A DNA stretch of 64,000 nucleotides from Oegoconia quadripuncta (taxonomy: Eukaryota; Arthropoda; Insecta; Lepidoptera; Autostichidae): the NCBI GenBank assembly GCA_949316235.1, contig OX438747.1:31468601-31532600 (forward strand), written 5' to 3'. Shown here piece after piece: positions 7,779 through 18,560 of the stretch (its first letter is position 1; each line of letters starts with the position of its first letter). A model generated the notes under the pieces. That model saw only the letters and a list, made by a program, of their open reading frames with translations. It was not told where the DNA came from and made no database searches. Made by a program: the position numbers and the translations under genes.

Positions 7779-10700
7779 ATGTCGTGGATATACGAGAAGA
7801 AAAAGCCGGAACTGATTGAAGAATCCGAAAAAAGAAACCTGCCAACCGAAGGTTTGACCGTCGAGCAACTAAGGAAGAACCTAGCCGAGTACGTAAGAAA
7901 ACCAGATACAGGGGAAGAATTCTCCGACGCCGAGGAACCGAGTTCGAAACCAAACGTCACAGGTATTGTAAGCACCGTAAGTAACATGTCAAACGAACCG
8001 TCCACCCGGGATATAATCAACATAATCAGCAACTGTAACATTACGTTTAACACGTACAATGAGGCAGTGGAATTTATGGAAACCTTAGACGAACTGGTAC
8101 ATGCCAATGACCTGAAACCAGACAAACTTCTACAGCTTTTACCAAGATTCTTCCGAGGTAAAGCATTATTATGGTACAGAAATAACTATACAGCATGGCA
8201 GACGTGGGACGACTTCGTCTCAGATTTTAAGTTATATTATTTCCCAATAAATTATGAAGAAAAACTGCTAGAAAGAATAATCGCCAAAAAACAGCATTAC
8301 AAGCAATCTTTTGTAGAATTCGTGAACGAGATACAAACGCTAATGCGCCGCCATGGTAAGCTAAAGGAGACCGAGAAACTCAACCGAATATTCGAAAATA
8401 TGGACGCGAGATATAAATACTACATCAAACGACAGGAGTTCAACACACTCAGAGAGCTGATACAACTAACAAGCGAGTATGAAAATATATCCAAGCAACG
8501 ATACCAACAACAAAATCAAGAAAAAGTCAAACCAGAAGCACGTACGAGTAACCAAGCCCGATCAGACCGAAACAAAGACACACGCCAACCAGCAGACAGG
8601 TCAGATAATGCAAAGTATATTAGAAACTACGATCAGTCAAACTGCTGTTGGAATTGCGGATGCCTAGGACACTCATCGAAAGAGTGCAGAACTAGAAAGG
8701 TAATCTTCTGTAGCAAATGCGGGAGAATTGGTGTACTTAGCAAAAATTGTTGTAGACCGACTACATCAGATGGCAAGCCGCAGAAGGCATACACAATAGA
8801 ACAACAAACATCCAGAGATAATAGGATTTTTACCAAAGTATTAATCATGGGAAAACCATACCACGCGCTATTAGACACAGGTTCTACGTGTTCATACATC
8901 ACCGAAGACATCTTCAACACACATAAAGTAGACCTGCGAGAAGGACAGCGGGAAAAACAACTACAAACCGTAACAATGGCGAACGGAACAAAAGGGGTCG
9001 TCACAGACAAAGCGACAATGCAAGTAAAGATATACGACAAAAACATACAACACGAAATGCACGTGATGCCCGGGATACCACACGTAATTATAGGCATGGA
9101 CATATTGAAAAGATTAGAAGGAATGAGTATCATTAGCTTACTGAGACCAACGCCCACAGAAGAAAACAAGGAAGAGATCGAGGAAAAACCCGAACAAGTA
9201 CAACCCGAGACAGTATCAACAGAAGGTCAAGAAGAACTACAACTCTTCATCCAAAAACAATTTGAAATGTGCGAACGAACGCCAAAAGGAAACTCATGGC
9301 TAGAACACAGAATCAAGCTAAAACATACAGAACCAATCAAACAAAAATACTACCCACGAAACCCGAAACTACAGGAAGAAATAGACAAACACGTAGACAA
9401 AATGCTGCAGGAGGGAATCATAGAAAAATCTAGTAGTCCTTACAGTTCCCCAATAGTACTAGTGAAAAAGGACAACGGAGAGTACAGATTTTGCATCGAT
9501 TTCAGAAAGATTAATGAGATATCCGAAAAAGACGCATATCCGTTACCACAGATAGACGATACCCTAGAGAAATTAAGAAACGCCAGTTTCTTCTCAAAGT
9601 TGGACCTCAAAAATGGGTATTGGAATGTAAAACTACACGAGAGCAGCAAACCCGCTACCGCTTTCACAGTCCCAGGTCGTGGACTGTACCAATTTAAAGT
9701 AATGCCGTTTGGGCTACATTCGAGCGGAGCGACGTTCCAAAGACTATTAGATATGGTAATAGGACCAGAGATGGAGCCAAACGCCTATGTGTATTTAGAC
9801 GACATAATAGTATGCAGCCGAAACTTCAAGGACCACCTGAAACACTTGGAAGAAATTTTCAAGAGGATAAGAGAAGCTGGATTACAGATAAATAGGAAAA
9901 AATGCGAATTTTGTAAACCAGAAATAGAATACCTCGGTCACATAGTAACAAGAGACGGTATTAAAATGAACAGAGACAAAATAGCCGCAATAATAGAACT
10001 GAAACCACCAAACACCATAAAAGGAGTCAGAAGATTAATAGGGATGATCTCGTGGTACAGAAAGTTCATACCTAAATACGCCGAAATCACAGCCCCTATA
10101 GTCGAGCTACTCAAAAAAGACAAGCAATTTAAATGGGGCCAACAACAAGAAAAAGCGTTCAACAATATAAAAGATATCCTCACAAAGAACCCAATACTAG
10201 TCAGAGCGGATTTTACAAAGAAATTCATTTTACAAACAGACGCGAGCGACACAGGTTTAGGATCGGTACTCATACAAGAACATAAGGGCATCGAAAAGCC
10301 GGTGATGTACGCGAGCAGATCACTGACGGCAGCGGAAACCCGATATACAACAACAGAAAAAGAATGCTTAGCAGTTGTTTGGGGAATACGGAAAATGAGA
10401 GCTTTCCTCGAAGGATACTACTTCACAGTGATTACCGACCACCAAGCACTAAGGTGGCTGAACAATATAAAAAGCCCGTCAGGGAGAATAGCGCGGTGGG
10501 CGTTAGAACTCCAGCAATATGATTTCGACATCGTTTATAAAAGCGGGAAACAAAACGTGATCGCCGACGAGCTGTCAAGAAACCCAATTTGCGCCATGTC
10601 CACGCAAAAAGAGGAATGGTACGAGAAAAAAACCGAAGAGGTAAAATGTAATCCACACAATTACCCAGAGTACCGGATTAGGAACGGGAGACTATACAAA

Positions 10701-11807
10701 AAAATCATAAACCCATCATACGGAACCCGGATAGACCCGGAAACGGAATGGAAGTTGTGCATCTCGAACGAAGAAAAACAACAAATTCTACAGGAAAACC
10801 ACGACGCCCCGAATGCAGGCCATATGGGAACAACAAAAACACTGTCTCGAATCGCGCAAAGATATTACTGGCCGGGAATGTTTAGAGACGTGGCCACATA
10901 CGTAAAACAATGCATGGCGTGCCAGACGCATAAACCAACACAAGAAAAGAGACCAGGACTAATGCATATTAAAAATGCAAAAGAACCGTGGGAAATTATA
11001 ACGACGGACCTCATAGGTCCGTTACCAAGATCATCTAAAGGATATAATTGGATAATAGTATTCCACGATAAATTCACAAAGTGGACAGAAATTAAACCTT
11101 TAAGAACAGCGACCTCAAACACAATAATAAAGGCCATGAAGGAATGCATAATAATGAAGTATGGATGCCCCAAAATACTATTAAGCGACAATGGCAGACA
11201 ATATACGAGTAGAGCATTCGAGGCTGAACTGGAAAAATACGGCATTGAGCACAGGCTGACAGCCCCATACACCCCACAAAGTAATCCCACCGAAAGAGTC
11301 AACCGGACACTCGAAACAATGATATCCACATTTATCACAAATAACCACAAGAGATGGGATGAGTACCTACCCGAATTTAACTTCGCATTAAATACCTCGA
11401 AACACGAATCAACAAGATATACACCAGCCTTTCTACTATTCGGCAAAGAATTGAGAATACCGGGCGATAAAAACCAATTTCCGACACCCTCCCTAAAAGA
11501 AAAACAAAAAATTAACGAAATATATGAAATCGTCAAGAGAAATCAACAATCCGCATCCACCAGTCAAAAACAACATTACGATAAGAATAAAAGAGAATGG
11601 AGACCAGACGTGGACAGTTTGGTACTCAAAAGAGAATACCCTTTATCCGACGCAAATAAAAGTTTCTGCGCAAAATTAGCACCTAAATACTCCGGCCCAT
11701 ACAAAATAATAGGCAGGAAGTCACCGGTAATATTTATATTACAAAGTACGGAACCCCCCCGGAAAACATACACCGTACATATAAAAGACATCAAAAAATA
11801 TAATTAA
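7779..11807 (+). CDS. gag-pol: Gag-Pol polyprotein of the Ty3/Gypsy-type retrotransposon
   Basis: One uninterrupted 1,342-residue frame; the first in-frame ATG is used and the stop is TAA. Gag-like region about 80-245 (FFRGKALLWYRNNY). A CCHC knuckle spans C290-C303; a second knuckle has V319 where His is expected (C311, C314, C324). Aspartic protease LLDTGS with D366. Reverse transcriptase about 530-720 with D609 and YLDD at 672-675. RNase H with D821, E860, D887, D930. Integrase zinc motif H1008, H1015, C1045, C1048; catalytic D1077, D1137, E1172 (34 residues between the last two). A GPY motif is at 1306-1308, and there is no chromodomain. All catalytic residues I can check are present, so the enzyme set looks intact. 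Gag and Pol are in one frame without the usual shift, so their ratio must be set another way, such as by processing. Confidence 0.95.
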   Translation: MSWIYEKKKPELIEESEKRNLPTEGLTVEQLRKNLAEYVRKPDTGEEFSDAEEPSSKPNVTGIVSTVSNMSNEPSTRDIINIISNCNITFNTYNEAVEFMETLDELVHANDLKPDKLLQLLPRFFRGKALLWYRNNYTAWQTWDDFVSDFKLYYFPINYEEKLLERIIAKKQHYKQSFVEFVNEIQTLMRRHGKLKETEKLNRIFENMDARYKYYIKRQEFNTLRELIQLTSEYENISKQRYQQQNQEKVKPEARTSNQARSDRNKDTRQPADRSDNAKYIRNYDQSNCCWNCGCLGHSSKECRTRKVIFCSKCGRIGVLSKNCCRPTTSDGKPQKAYTIEQQTSRDNRIFTKVLIMGKPYHALLDTGSTCSYITEDIFNTHKVDLREGQREKQLQTVTMANGTKGVVTDKATMQVKIYDKNIQHEMHVMPGIPHVIIGMDILKRLEGMSIISLLRPTPTEENKEEIEEKPEQVQPETVSTEGQEELQLFIQKQFEMCERTPKGNSWLEHRIKLKHTEPIKQKYYPRNPKLQEEIDKHVDKMLQEGIIEKSSSPYSSPIVLVKKDNGEYRFCIDFRKINEISEKDAYPLPQIDDTLEKLRNASFFSKLDLKNGYWNVKLHESSKPATAFTVPGRGLYQFKVMPFGLHSSGATFQRLLDMVIGPEMEPNAYVYLDDIIVCSRNFKDHLKHLEEIFKRIREAGLQINRKKCEFCKPEIEYLGHIVTRDGIKMNRDKIAAIIELKPPNTIKGVRRLIGMISWYRKFIPKYAEITAPIVELLKKDKQFKWGQQQEKAFNNIKDILTKNPILVRADFTKKFILQTDASDTGLGSVLIQEHKGIEKPVMYASRSLTAAETRYTTTEKECLAVVWGIRKMRAFLEGYYFTVITDHQALRWLNNIKSPSGRIARWALELQQYDFDIVYKSGKQNVIADELSRNPICAMSTQKEEWYEKKTEEVKCNPHNYPEYRIRNGRLYKKIINPSYGTRIDPETEWKLCISNEEKQQILQENHDAPNAGHMGTTKTLSRIAQRYYWPGMFRDVATYVKQCMACQTHKPTQEKRPGLMHIKNAKEPWEIITTDLIGPLPRSSKGYNWIIVFHDKFTKWTEIKPLRTATSNTIIKAMKECIIMKYGCPKILLSDNGRQYTSRAFEAELEKYGIEHRLTAPYTPQSNPTERVNRTLETMISTFITNNHKRWDEYLPEFNFALNTSKHESTRYTPAFLLFGKELRIPGDKNQFPTPSLKEKQKINEIYEIVKRNQQSASTSQKQHYDKNKREWRPDVDSLVLKREYPLSDANKSFCAKLAPKYSGPYKIIGRKSPVIFILQSTEPPRKTYTVHIKDIKKYN

Positions 11808-13346
11808 CGACAGGACGCCGTGAGGGACCTACACAAGATACGCCGATAAACCAATCTTTAAGATATACTACAAAATGTAGGTACCTACACGCCGTTACAA
11901 AAAAAAAAAAAAAAAAACATGAGGAATGACCCGGACTAAGTTTAAGAACCACTAGTAAACACCTTTCACGTTAACACGAAAGGAAAACGCATAATGTATA
12001 ACATCACTACCGTTAAAAATATTTTATACCGAAGCAGTAACAAATACATTCCTAGTTATTTAATTGTGAGATTTAGGACAGAAAAGTCATCAATCCACAG
12101 TAGATAGGCAGAATTAGCTAATCTCAGGAAACATTTAAAGTTCAAATTGACCATTTAGAATATATATATACATATAGATGTATTTTTTTTCCGTGTAAAT
12201 AATACCGAGCATACTGTAAGAATAAACAGAATGCTACCTATATTATTATAATATATAATTAGTAGATATATTGTAGTATGAATAATGAGAACGGAGGGAT
12301 AACGATTACCGAATATTGAAAGAAAATTAAGAATAATAGAATAAGTCACTCAAAAATCTTCTCAAAATACCGAGATTCCAGAACCGACACAATCGGTTCA
12401 AAAACCACCGACATCTACCGAGTACCCATGCATAAGCAATATTTCGCGTAAATATTCGACTCATATGCAGGAGTACCTACCTACAGGCCTATGGCACAGT
12501 AGGCAGGCAGATGTAAACAGGTCCGTCCGTCCCGACATTCGAACGCGAGACCGACCGACTACGATTACGTACACCGGACCCAACTAGTAAATAAAGAACA
12601 TAAGTACGTATAAATCGCCAGCCGCCGTGAACGGCGGCGCACATATTAGTTCGGATGACCGTAGGTATGCACAGTAATCACTAAGAGTATAATAACATAG
12701 ATTCGACAACTCGTAAGTTAGACATTACTCGAATATGTAAGTACCTAAAATTATCTTTTTACAAAGTGAAATTTAGCCTGAGCGATCGATAATTGTAACT
12801 GGTTAAGTTCAACAATTACTTCGATATGATTGTATACGTTGCACTACCTACACATGGTCAAGGTAATTCATAACGAAACTAGTATATTTAAGCCTACCTA
12901 CGAATCTCAATCTATCACGACATACATAAAAGGGCATTATACTTGTTAAAGTTATCGTAATTAAAGAAAATAAATAGGAACGAAAGTACCAGAGACGTAC
13001 TCAAGGGACCGGACTCGAGAATAAGGAATCTCCCCGGTTACAAATAGTATAATCCCACAATGTTAACCGAATAAAATAAGTTAGTTCGATATTCCGCACA
13101 CCACTACATGGATAAACGCCTTATATAAAGTATAGCAAGATAAGAGAACGTTGTAACAAGCAGAAATTAGATAGAAATTTCCGAGTATAAGTACAGTAAA
13201 CGGAACAGAAATTACATGTTCTGTTATTCAGAATAGGGAACCGAAACATAGGATTACACAGCAGCCGCACGACAGGTACCGAGTAACGTTTGTTTTTATT
13301 CTGTATCACAGGTAAACTGGTGATTTTTCCTGCGGAAAAATCTTCA
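11808..13346 (+). other. long non-coding region between pol and the 3' LTR
   Basis: About 1.5 kb, AT-rich, with an A-run near 11900 and many scattered 'gtacctac' words. No frame over 90 residues and no envelope-like protein (no signal peptide or membrane segment) on the plus strand. It may carry cis signals or be the remains of lost sequence. Confidence 0.7.
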
Positions 13347-13361
13347 GAGGAGAGAGGGGAA
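13347..13361 (+). promoter_or_regulatory. polypurine tract
   Basis: gaggagagagggga followed by a, directly before the 3' LTR (tgtgacg at 13362). This is the expected plus-strand primer position. Confidence 0.85.
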
Positions 13362-14304
13362 TGTGACGAAGCGCGCTCCACCCGGACCGCATCTTCATCC
13401 CACGGGAAAAGCGGTCGGCAAGATCAAGGAAGAATCGCTTCGTACTTAGGCGCGCCCCCCACCTCGAACCGCAGAGCCGCATCGTATGACTAGTGACGTC
13501 GGCGCGTACCCCCCACCTCATACCTCATACCTCGTACCTCCGCGTTTGATATAAAAGCTGGGCTGCCATCCGCTCACCGGCACTCGTGTTAGCGCTCTCG
13601 ATTGGGAAGGTTGACACGAGTGCCCAAACTCCTCCTTGGCGATACCTGGGCGAATATCCAGGTCGCGAAGGCTTCCTCACCCCTCCGATCACCCCTTGGC
13701 GTTACCTGGGCGTATATCCAGGACGCGAAGGATCCGTACCTCCGAACCCCCCTTGGCGTCACCTGGGCGTATATCCAGGACGCGAAGGCTCCGAACCCCT
13801 CTTGGCGTTCCCTGGGCGTATATCCAGGACGCGAAGGCTCCGAACCCCTCTTGGCGTTCCCTGGGCGTATATCCAGGACGCGAAGGATTCCCGACTACCC
13901 CTAGGCGATACCTGGGCGGATTTCCAGGGCGTGTAGGTTTCCCGCCGTAGATCTCTGACCCATAACCCCGCGCCCCCAGCTTAGCGTAGACCCTAGCGTA
14001 CATTGCGTAAACGATATTTAGATTTAGCGTCTACCCTCCGCTCTAATTGCGTAATAATTAATCCGTCTTTAACCTGCCATTGTGCGTGTGCGATAAGTGC
14101 TAGACCTAAGTACACAATATTGGTAACCGATAATAAACCTAGCTTTGTGTGTCATACGTAGTGTGTTTCTATTGGCCAGATCCCTCTAGATATTCACCTA
14201 CCAGTAGGATACTCACCCTCTTCAGCACCTTCAGTGCAAGAGGACGTCTCTCTCGTGCTCACGCAGGGCCTTGGTCACTACCACGACCAAAACCCTACGT
14301 TTCA
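13362..14304 (+). repeat. 3' LTR
   Basis: Same length and, by eye, the same sequence as the 5' LTR, ending ccctacgtttca followed by acct. It contains only the first copy of the LTR-end motif, so the 60-bp array is confined to the internal leader. Confidence 0.95.
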
Positions 14305-14308
14305 ACCT

Positions 14309-14500
14309 TAGCGGCGAATGAATGATAGTCTTGAGTTTCATTTATAAATACGCGCACCTTCCAAGTGAGTACTGCTTGAGTATGCACGTGCTTTTCAGGT
14401 CTCAGTTCGGTTTATTAATCAACACGTTTACTTGACACCGGTCACAAGACTGTTCTCAATCTTAAGAATGGTTTATTAATACTATAGAGGAATAACACTA
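14309..14500 (+). mobile_element. right part of the family G transposon that received the LTR element
   Basis: Contains 'gttctcaatcttaagaatgg' and tttattaat, the inverted counterpart of the 'ataaaccaatctcaa' stretches at 6160-6290. It is related to 19434-19496. No coding content. Confidence 0.55.
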
Positions 14501-14516
14501 GTTTACGGGTTAGGCA

Positions 14517-14755
14517 ACCGCTTGGTGTAGTGGATGACGACCGATTGGTGTAGTGGATAGTGACCCTGTCAGCGAAACCAACGGTTGCGGGTTCGAATCC
14601 TGCGACGGGTAAATGTTTGTGTGATGAATATGAACATTTATTCCTGAGTCATGGATGTTTATATAAATATTTATGTATGTTTATCCGTTATCAAGCTTTG
14701 CTTAGTTTGGGACTAGAAGATTGGTATAAGTGTCCGTAATATTTATTAAAAAAAA
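14517..14755 (+). repeat. SINE B, near full length
   Basis: tRNA-like head with an A-box-like 'ttggtgtagtggatag' and B box 'ggttcgaatcc' (14591-14601), body 'gtgtgatgaatatgaacatt', 'gagtcatggatgttt', and end 'gtgtccgtaatattt'. The first 20 bp of the head is duplicated upstream (cttggtgtagtggat). It would be transcribed by RNA polymerase III. Confidence 0.8.
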
Positions 14756-15189
14756 ATAAACAATAATATAGGCTTAATTATTCAATAGGTTATTTTCAAT
14801 AAAGCAAAATACTTGATTACCAGTGTGCGTTTTCTAGTAACGAACATACATATAGGTTTTTTAGGGAGTACGGAAAATAATAATTTTTTTTGGGGTTATA
14901 CCTAATTTCTGAATGAAATAAACTGACAGGTCAAAATTTGTGAGTTTTTAAGTAATTCTTAATAATAAAGCTACTTTGACTAAGTATCGCTACTTGAAAA
15001 GTATCGTCAGAAAGTATCGATACCTTGTGGTAAAGGGATTGGACGTCAGCATTTGCAACCAATATGTAGTGTCGGATTTCAGCGCAACCCCTCTTCCACT
15101 TAGGTTTTAAAAATAAAAACTGTATTGTTATTGTTCCATGTCGGGTTTGTGTAAGATATAACTTTAATTTAATATTTTAGGTTATATAT
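14756..15189. other. AT-rich, no recognisable feature
   Basis: Nothing supported apart from general AT richness. A (TA)n run begins at 15184. Confidence 0.35.
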
Positions 15190-15365
15190 ATATATATATA
15201 TAACCTATACTATACCTAAAGCAAACTACAGAATGGTTATAAAGTATTTTTATTCTATTAGTGATATGTACTATATATCCGTCTACAAAAAATCAGGTCT
15301 TTAAGATCATAGGAAATTACACTGCAAAAATTAAGTATTTATACTGGACTATTGATCGTACGTCC
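15190..15365 (+). repeat. dispersed repeat family H
   Basis: Order: 'aagcaaactacagaatggtt', 'atatccgtctacaaaaaatc', 'attaagtatttatactggac'. The same order is seen at 59155-59312, and its final part at about 30500-30560. It begins beside a (TA)n run. Nature unknown. Confidence 0.55.
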
Positions 15366-15764
15366 TCCTTGGTCGACCATTCCATTCACACTTCTTTAAA
15401 TAACTCTCACGTTTTATTAAATCTAAATCATTGTGCTTAAACAAAACGTTGACTTAGTTTTCATAAAACACTCTACGAGAGGGTTTTTCCTCTTACATTT
15501 CCTGAATGCTTTTCCATTCAAAATGCGGACGGATAAAATTTGAAGTTATGATATCCATGTGATCAATCTGTCAATAACGATCGCAAATGGGGCACGGGGT
15601 TCGGAGCCGGTGGAATAAATTGTGCTGAAAATGTAAATTCGGTGGTGCATGAAGGATATGGAGTTTGGCGGATATGTTTTGTCCTTTTTGGTATGGATAA
15701 ACCTTTTTTAGGATTGCGCAAAGAGAAGAAAAAACCGGTCAAGAGTTGTTGTTTTTTGTTGTGA

Positions 15765-15900
15765 CTGTGCAACTCGCTCAATCACGACGAAACGGATGAA
15801 CGGATTTGAATTAAATTTAATACATAGGTAGAACACACCCTGGAATAAAATGTAGGATATTTCTTATTCCGATAAAGTGGGTAGTTCCCGCGGGATAAAC
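15765..15900 (-). repeat. dispersed repeat family I, partial
   Basis: Minus-strand copy of the repeat best seen at 16652-17195: 'tagttcccgcgggataaac', 'ggatatttcttattccgat', 'aatcacgacgaaacggatga'. Confidence 0.55.
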
Positions 15901-16059
15901 ATATTAAACATAAGTGGCCATATGGCCATAAGGATTTTCAATCATTTGCCAGATAGTTTTAAGGACAAAAGTCTAATTCTTTTTAAAAAACAAGTACATG
16001 ACTTTTATTTGAATAAATGCTATTATTCTGTTCAAGAATTTATTAATGATAAATTGTAA
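15877..16059 (+). pseudogene. C-terminal relic of a non-LTR retrotransposon
   Basis: About 58 residues containing MAIRIFNHLPDSFKD, FKKQVHDFYLNKCYYSVQEF and a TAA stop. A 'FNxLP..I/FK..SL..FKxxV' block followed by CYYSVxEF is the usual last segment of Jockey/CR1-type ORF2 proteins. There is no reverse transcriptase upstream and no reliable start (it joins family I DNA on its left), so it is a 5'-truncated fragment. The 3'-untranslated part continues to about 16640, ending 'gagaaaataaaagatttat'. Confidence 0.6.
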
Positions 16060-16651
16060 TTAGCACCTGGTTACTGACATTTGCATGCCTTTTTGACAGA
16101 CATTTTAATGAATTGTTATTTTATTTTATTAATTGTTTAAATTATCTTTCTGATCTGTAAGATGACAGATTTTGACATTATATTTTTCCAATTTATTGAT
16201 TTTTAATGCATGATCTGTCTTCACATATTATAATATTTTGCACGCTTCTTAAAGCAGAGTATGTCTTGGAAAATAATTTATTAACATCTTATTGTATTAT
16301 ATTCTTGCAAATAAATAATTTTTATTGTATTTATTTTATTATAACATTCAGCGATATTTATGTTTGTATGCTATGAATCTTTTAAATGTATTAACAACCT
16401 TAGATATATTTCATTATTCTCTTGCCAACTTAGTATGAACAGTCTATGATATACCTACGTACTTTGTACCTCCTCGAGAGGCGGGCCTGATGACTGTGTT
16501 GCCAACACAGGCATTTCTGCCGAATGCAAGCAACAGTTTCCACAAATTTGATGTTTCAGTAGATTTAGTAATATTTTATACTATTCTAAGAACCAGCCTC
16601 TGTATTACTTACTTTGTCTGATTGATGAGAAAATAAAAGATTTATTTATTA

Positions 16652-17195
16652 CTAGCTTTCCGGCCGCGGTTTCGCCTGCGTGGAGTAATCTTATTGCAGA
16701 AGTTTGTTTATCCCGCAGAAACTACTCACTTTATCGGGATAAAAAATATCCAGTGTCTTTTTTTTTATGCATAACGGGTTGGTACTTGACCTCAATCACA
16801 CCTGATGTTAAGTGAAGATGAGGTCGAAGATGGAAGCGTACTGACCCGGAAACCCCAACACATTTGGGGGACTGGCTATCTTATCTCTGACAACCGGAAC
16901 ACGACAATGCTAATTAACATTGCTGCTTGGCGGCAGATTTAGATAAGATGGTGGTAGCTAGCCAGGCGGACATTTAAAATGCCCTACCACCAACCAAACC
17001 GAGTACTTAAACATGTACCCCGCTGGGGATCGAACCCGCGACCTCCGAATCGTAAACTCAATGTTGTTTACATTGAGCCACGGAGGCGGTTAAATAATGT
17101 TCTACCTATATACCAAATTTCATCTAAATCCGTTCATCGATTTCGCCGTGATTGAGCAACAAACATACTTGCGCATTTATAATGTTAGTTAAATT
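16652..17195 (+). repeat. dispersed repeat family I, interrupted by a SINE
   Basis: 'actagctttccggccgcgg' and 'tttcgcctgcgtggagtaat' start a repeat I recognise from lepidopteran genomes. It continues 'taccaaatttcatctaaatc', 'cgccgtgattgagcaacaaa' after the SINE at 16758-17090. A second copy, also split by SINE A, is at 46825-47160. Confidence 0.65.
16758..17090 (-). repeat. SINE A, full length
   Basis: Read on the minus strand it starts 'ccgcctccgtggctcaatgt' (A-box-like tggctcaatg), has B box 'ggttcgatccc' about 50 bp on, the body shared by all copies, and ends 'aacccgttatgcat' plus an A-run (T-run at 16758). It is a tRNA-derived SINE of about 330 bp. Confidence 0.88.
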
Positions 17196-17316
17196 ACTTT
17201 TAAGGCTTTCTCGGACAACGCCGTCACCCGGGGTCCGCAAACAACGGAATTTCTATTGCGTTTGTATCGTAGCAGTTAATGTGTTAAACAGATTATAATT
17301 GAATGTTTGTTTGTTT

Positions 17317-17547
17317 GACGACCCATTGGTGTAGTGGATAATGACCCTGTCAGCGAAACCAACGGTTGCGGGTTCGAATCGAAATCGAAAAAAAATGTTT
17401 GTGTGCTGAATATGTCCATTTATTCCTGAGTCATGGATGTTTATATAAATATTTATGAATGTTTATCCGTTATCTAGTATCCATAGTACAAGCTTTGCTT
17501 AGTTTGGGACTAGATGATTGGTGTAAGTGTCCGAAATATTTTTTTTT
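17317..17547 (+). repeat. SINE B
   Basis: Head 'gacccattggtgtagtggat', B box ggttcgaatc, body and end as in the copy at 14517-14755. Confidence 0.8.
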
Positions 17548-18111
17548 TAATTATTATATTTTGTGATAATAAATAATTAATCGTTCATTCATTCAAAGCT
17601 ACGTTACAATTGATAAAAAAAGACTAATTTTATAATCTTATTCCACGTAGGTGAAGTCGCGGGCGGAACGATAGAAATTTATAATTAAAGAAGTAGGTAC
17701 TCTGTTCCACAGAATAGAATGACAGTGAGACATGCTTTCAGTGTGTCTCAGGCCTACAGTAACAAACATTAAGTTACATGTACCTACCCCGTGGTTAACA
17801 GGCCGCCCGGAGGATACAACTCAGTTAATTAGAGTACATGGGCTATGTAAGGTAAGGTACGAGATTCGTTTCCATTGTATCTGAGAAAATGGCTAAAATT
17901 GTGGACTATACAAAGAGGAAAGCAGCTATTTTGATAACGTTAAAACATTCCCTTCGGCCCCGTACGAAAACGATGGTTCGTAACCAGTTACGGTAGAAGA
18001 AAAAAACATCTTCATATGATACCAGCTTAACCAGATACTTTGCAATACATTTTTTTCTTCATACGATACCGGCAATTTCGGCAAAAATCATACTCTTAGG
18101 TAACGTTATCG
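17548..18111. other. no recognisable feature
   Basis: No frame, terminal repeat or tail motif that I can assign. Confidence 0.35.
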
Positions 18112-18362
18112 ACATACACACAGCGTCATCTAGTTCCACAGTAAGCAACTATATGCTTGTGTTGTGGATACCAGATGGTTGATATACTACATAAATACAT
18201 TTTTTCTTTTGTAAATAAATACTTATTATAAATGAAAACATTCATAACTCGGGTACACATGTCCGTATTCATCACACAGAGAGATGCCCCTAGCGGGATT
18301 CGAACCCGCAACCTTTTGGTATAATCGTCAGAGTTGCTAACCACTACACAAAACAGGTCGTC
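18112..18362 (-). repeat. SINE B, variant with 'gcgccatctag' end
   Basis: Minus-strand head 'gacgacctgttttgtgtagt', B box region 'cgggattcgaacccgcaac' on the plus strand, and far end 'acacacagcgtcatctagtt'. Same layout as 28970-29217. Confidence 0.8.
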
Positions 18363-18427
18363 ATTATTTATTAGATTAATAAATCGATCTTGGGATTGAG
18401 ATCGCGTCTCAATCTCAATACTATTTT

Positions 18428-18560
18428 TTTTGATACTGTTTAATCTGCAACAAATTCTCAATTCTCAATACACAGAAGCAACGCCTTTTAAACAGTATCA
18501 AAAAAAATATTTTTGATACTGTTTAATCTGCAACAAATTCTCAATTCTCAATACACAGAA
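18428..18560 (+). repeat. local tandem duplication with hairpin centre
   Basis: 'ttgatactgtttaatctgca', acaaattctcaattctcaat and acacagaagcaacgcctt occur twice (about 18430 and 18514). Between them 'taaacagtatcaaaaaaaat' is the reverse complement of the start of the unit. The second unit is the first part of the retrotransposon frame that follows. Confidence 0.7.

Larger units (their letters stand above)
6306..14304 (+). mobile_element. complete Ty3/Gypsy-type LTR retrotransposon, 7,999 bp
   Basis: Two 943-bp LTRs (6306-7248, 13362-14304) begin TG and end CA, and the element is flanked by acct on both sides (6302-6305, 14305-14308). In order it carries a primer-binding site matching a tRNA-Lys 3' end, a 60-bp tandem array, one Gag-Pol frame with the Ty3/Gypsy domain order protease, reverse transcriptase, RNase H, integrase, a 1.5-kb non-coding stretch and a polypurine tract. 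I see no envelope-like frame. LTR identity and the intact frame point to a very recent insertion. A tRNA-Lys primer is typical of the Osvaldo/Ulysses group, but placing this element in a clade needs a phylogeny. Confidence 0.93.

Noticed and set aside
8633..11794. Minus-strand frames of up to 223 residues inside gag-pol
   Set aside because: Shadows of the plus-strand gene; no domains.
11808..13361. An envelope gene for the LTR element
   Set aside because: No frame with a signal peptide, cleavage site or membrane anchor on the plus strand; the longest frames are short and on the wrong strand.
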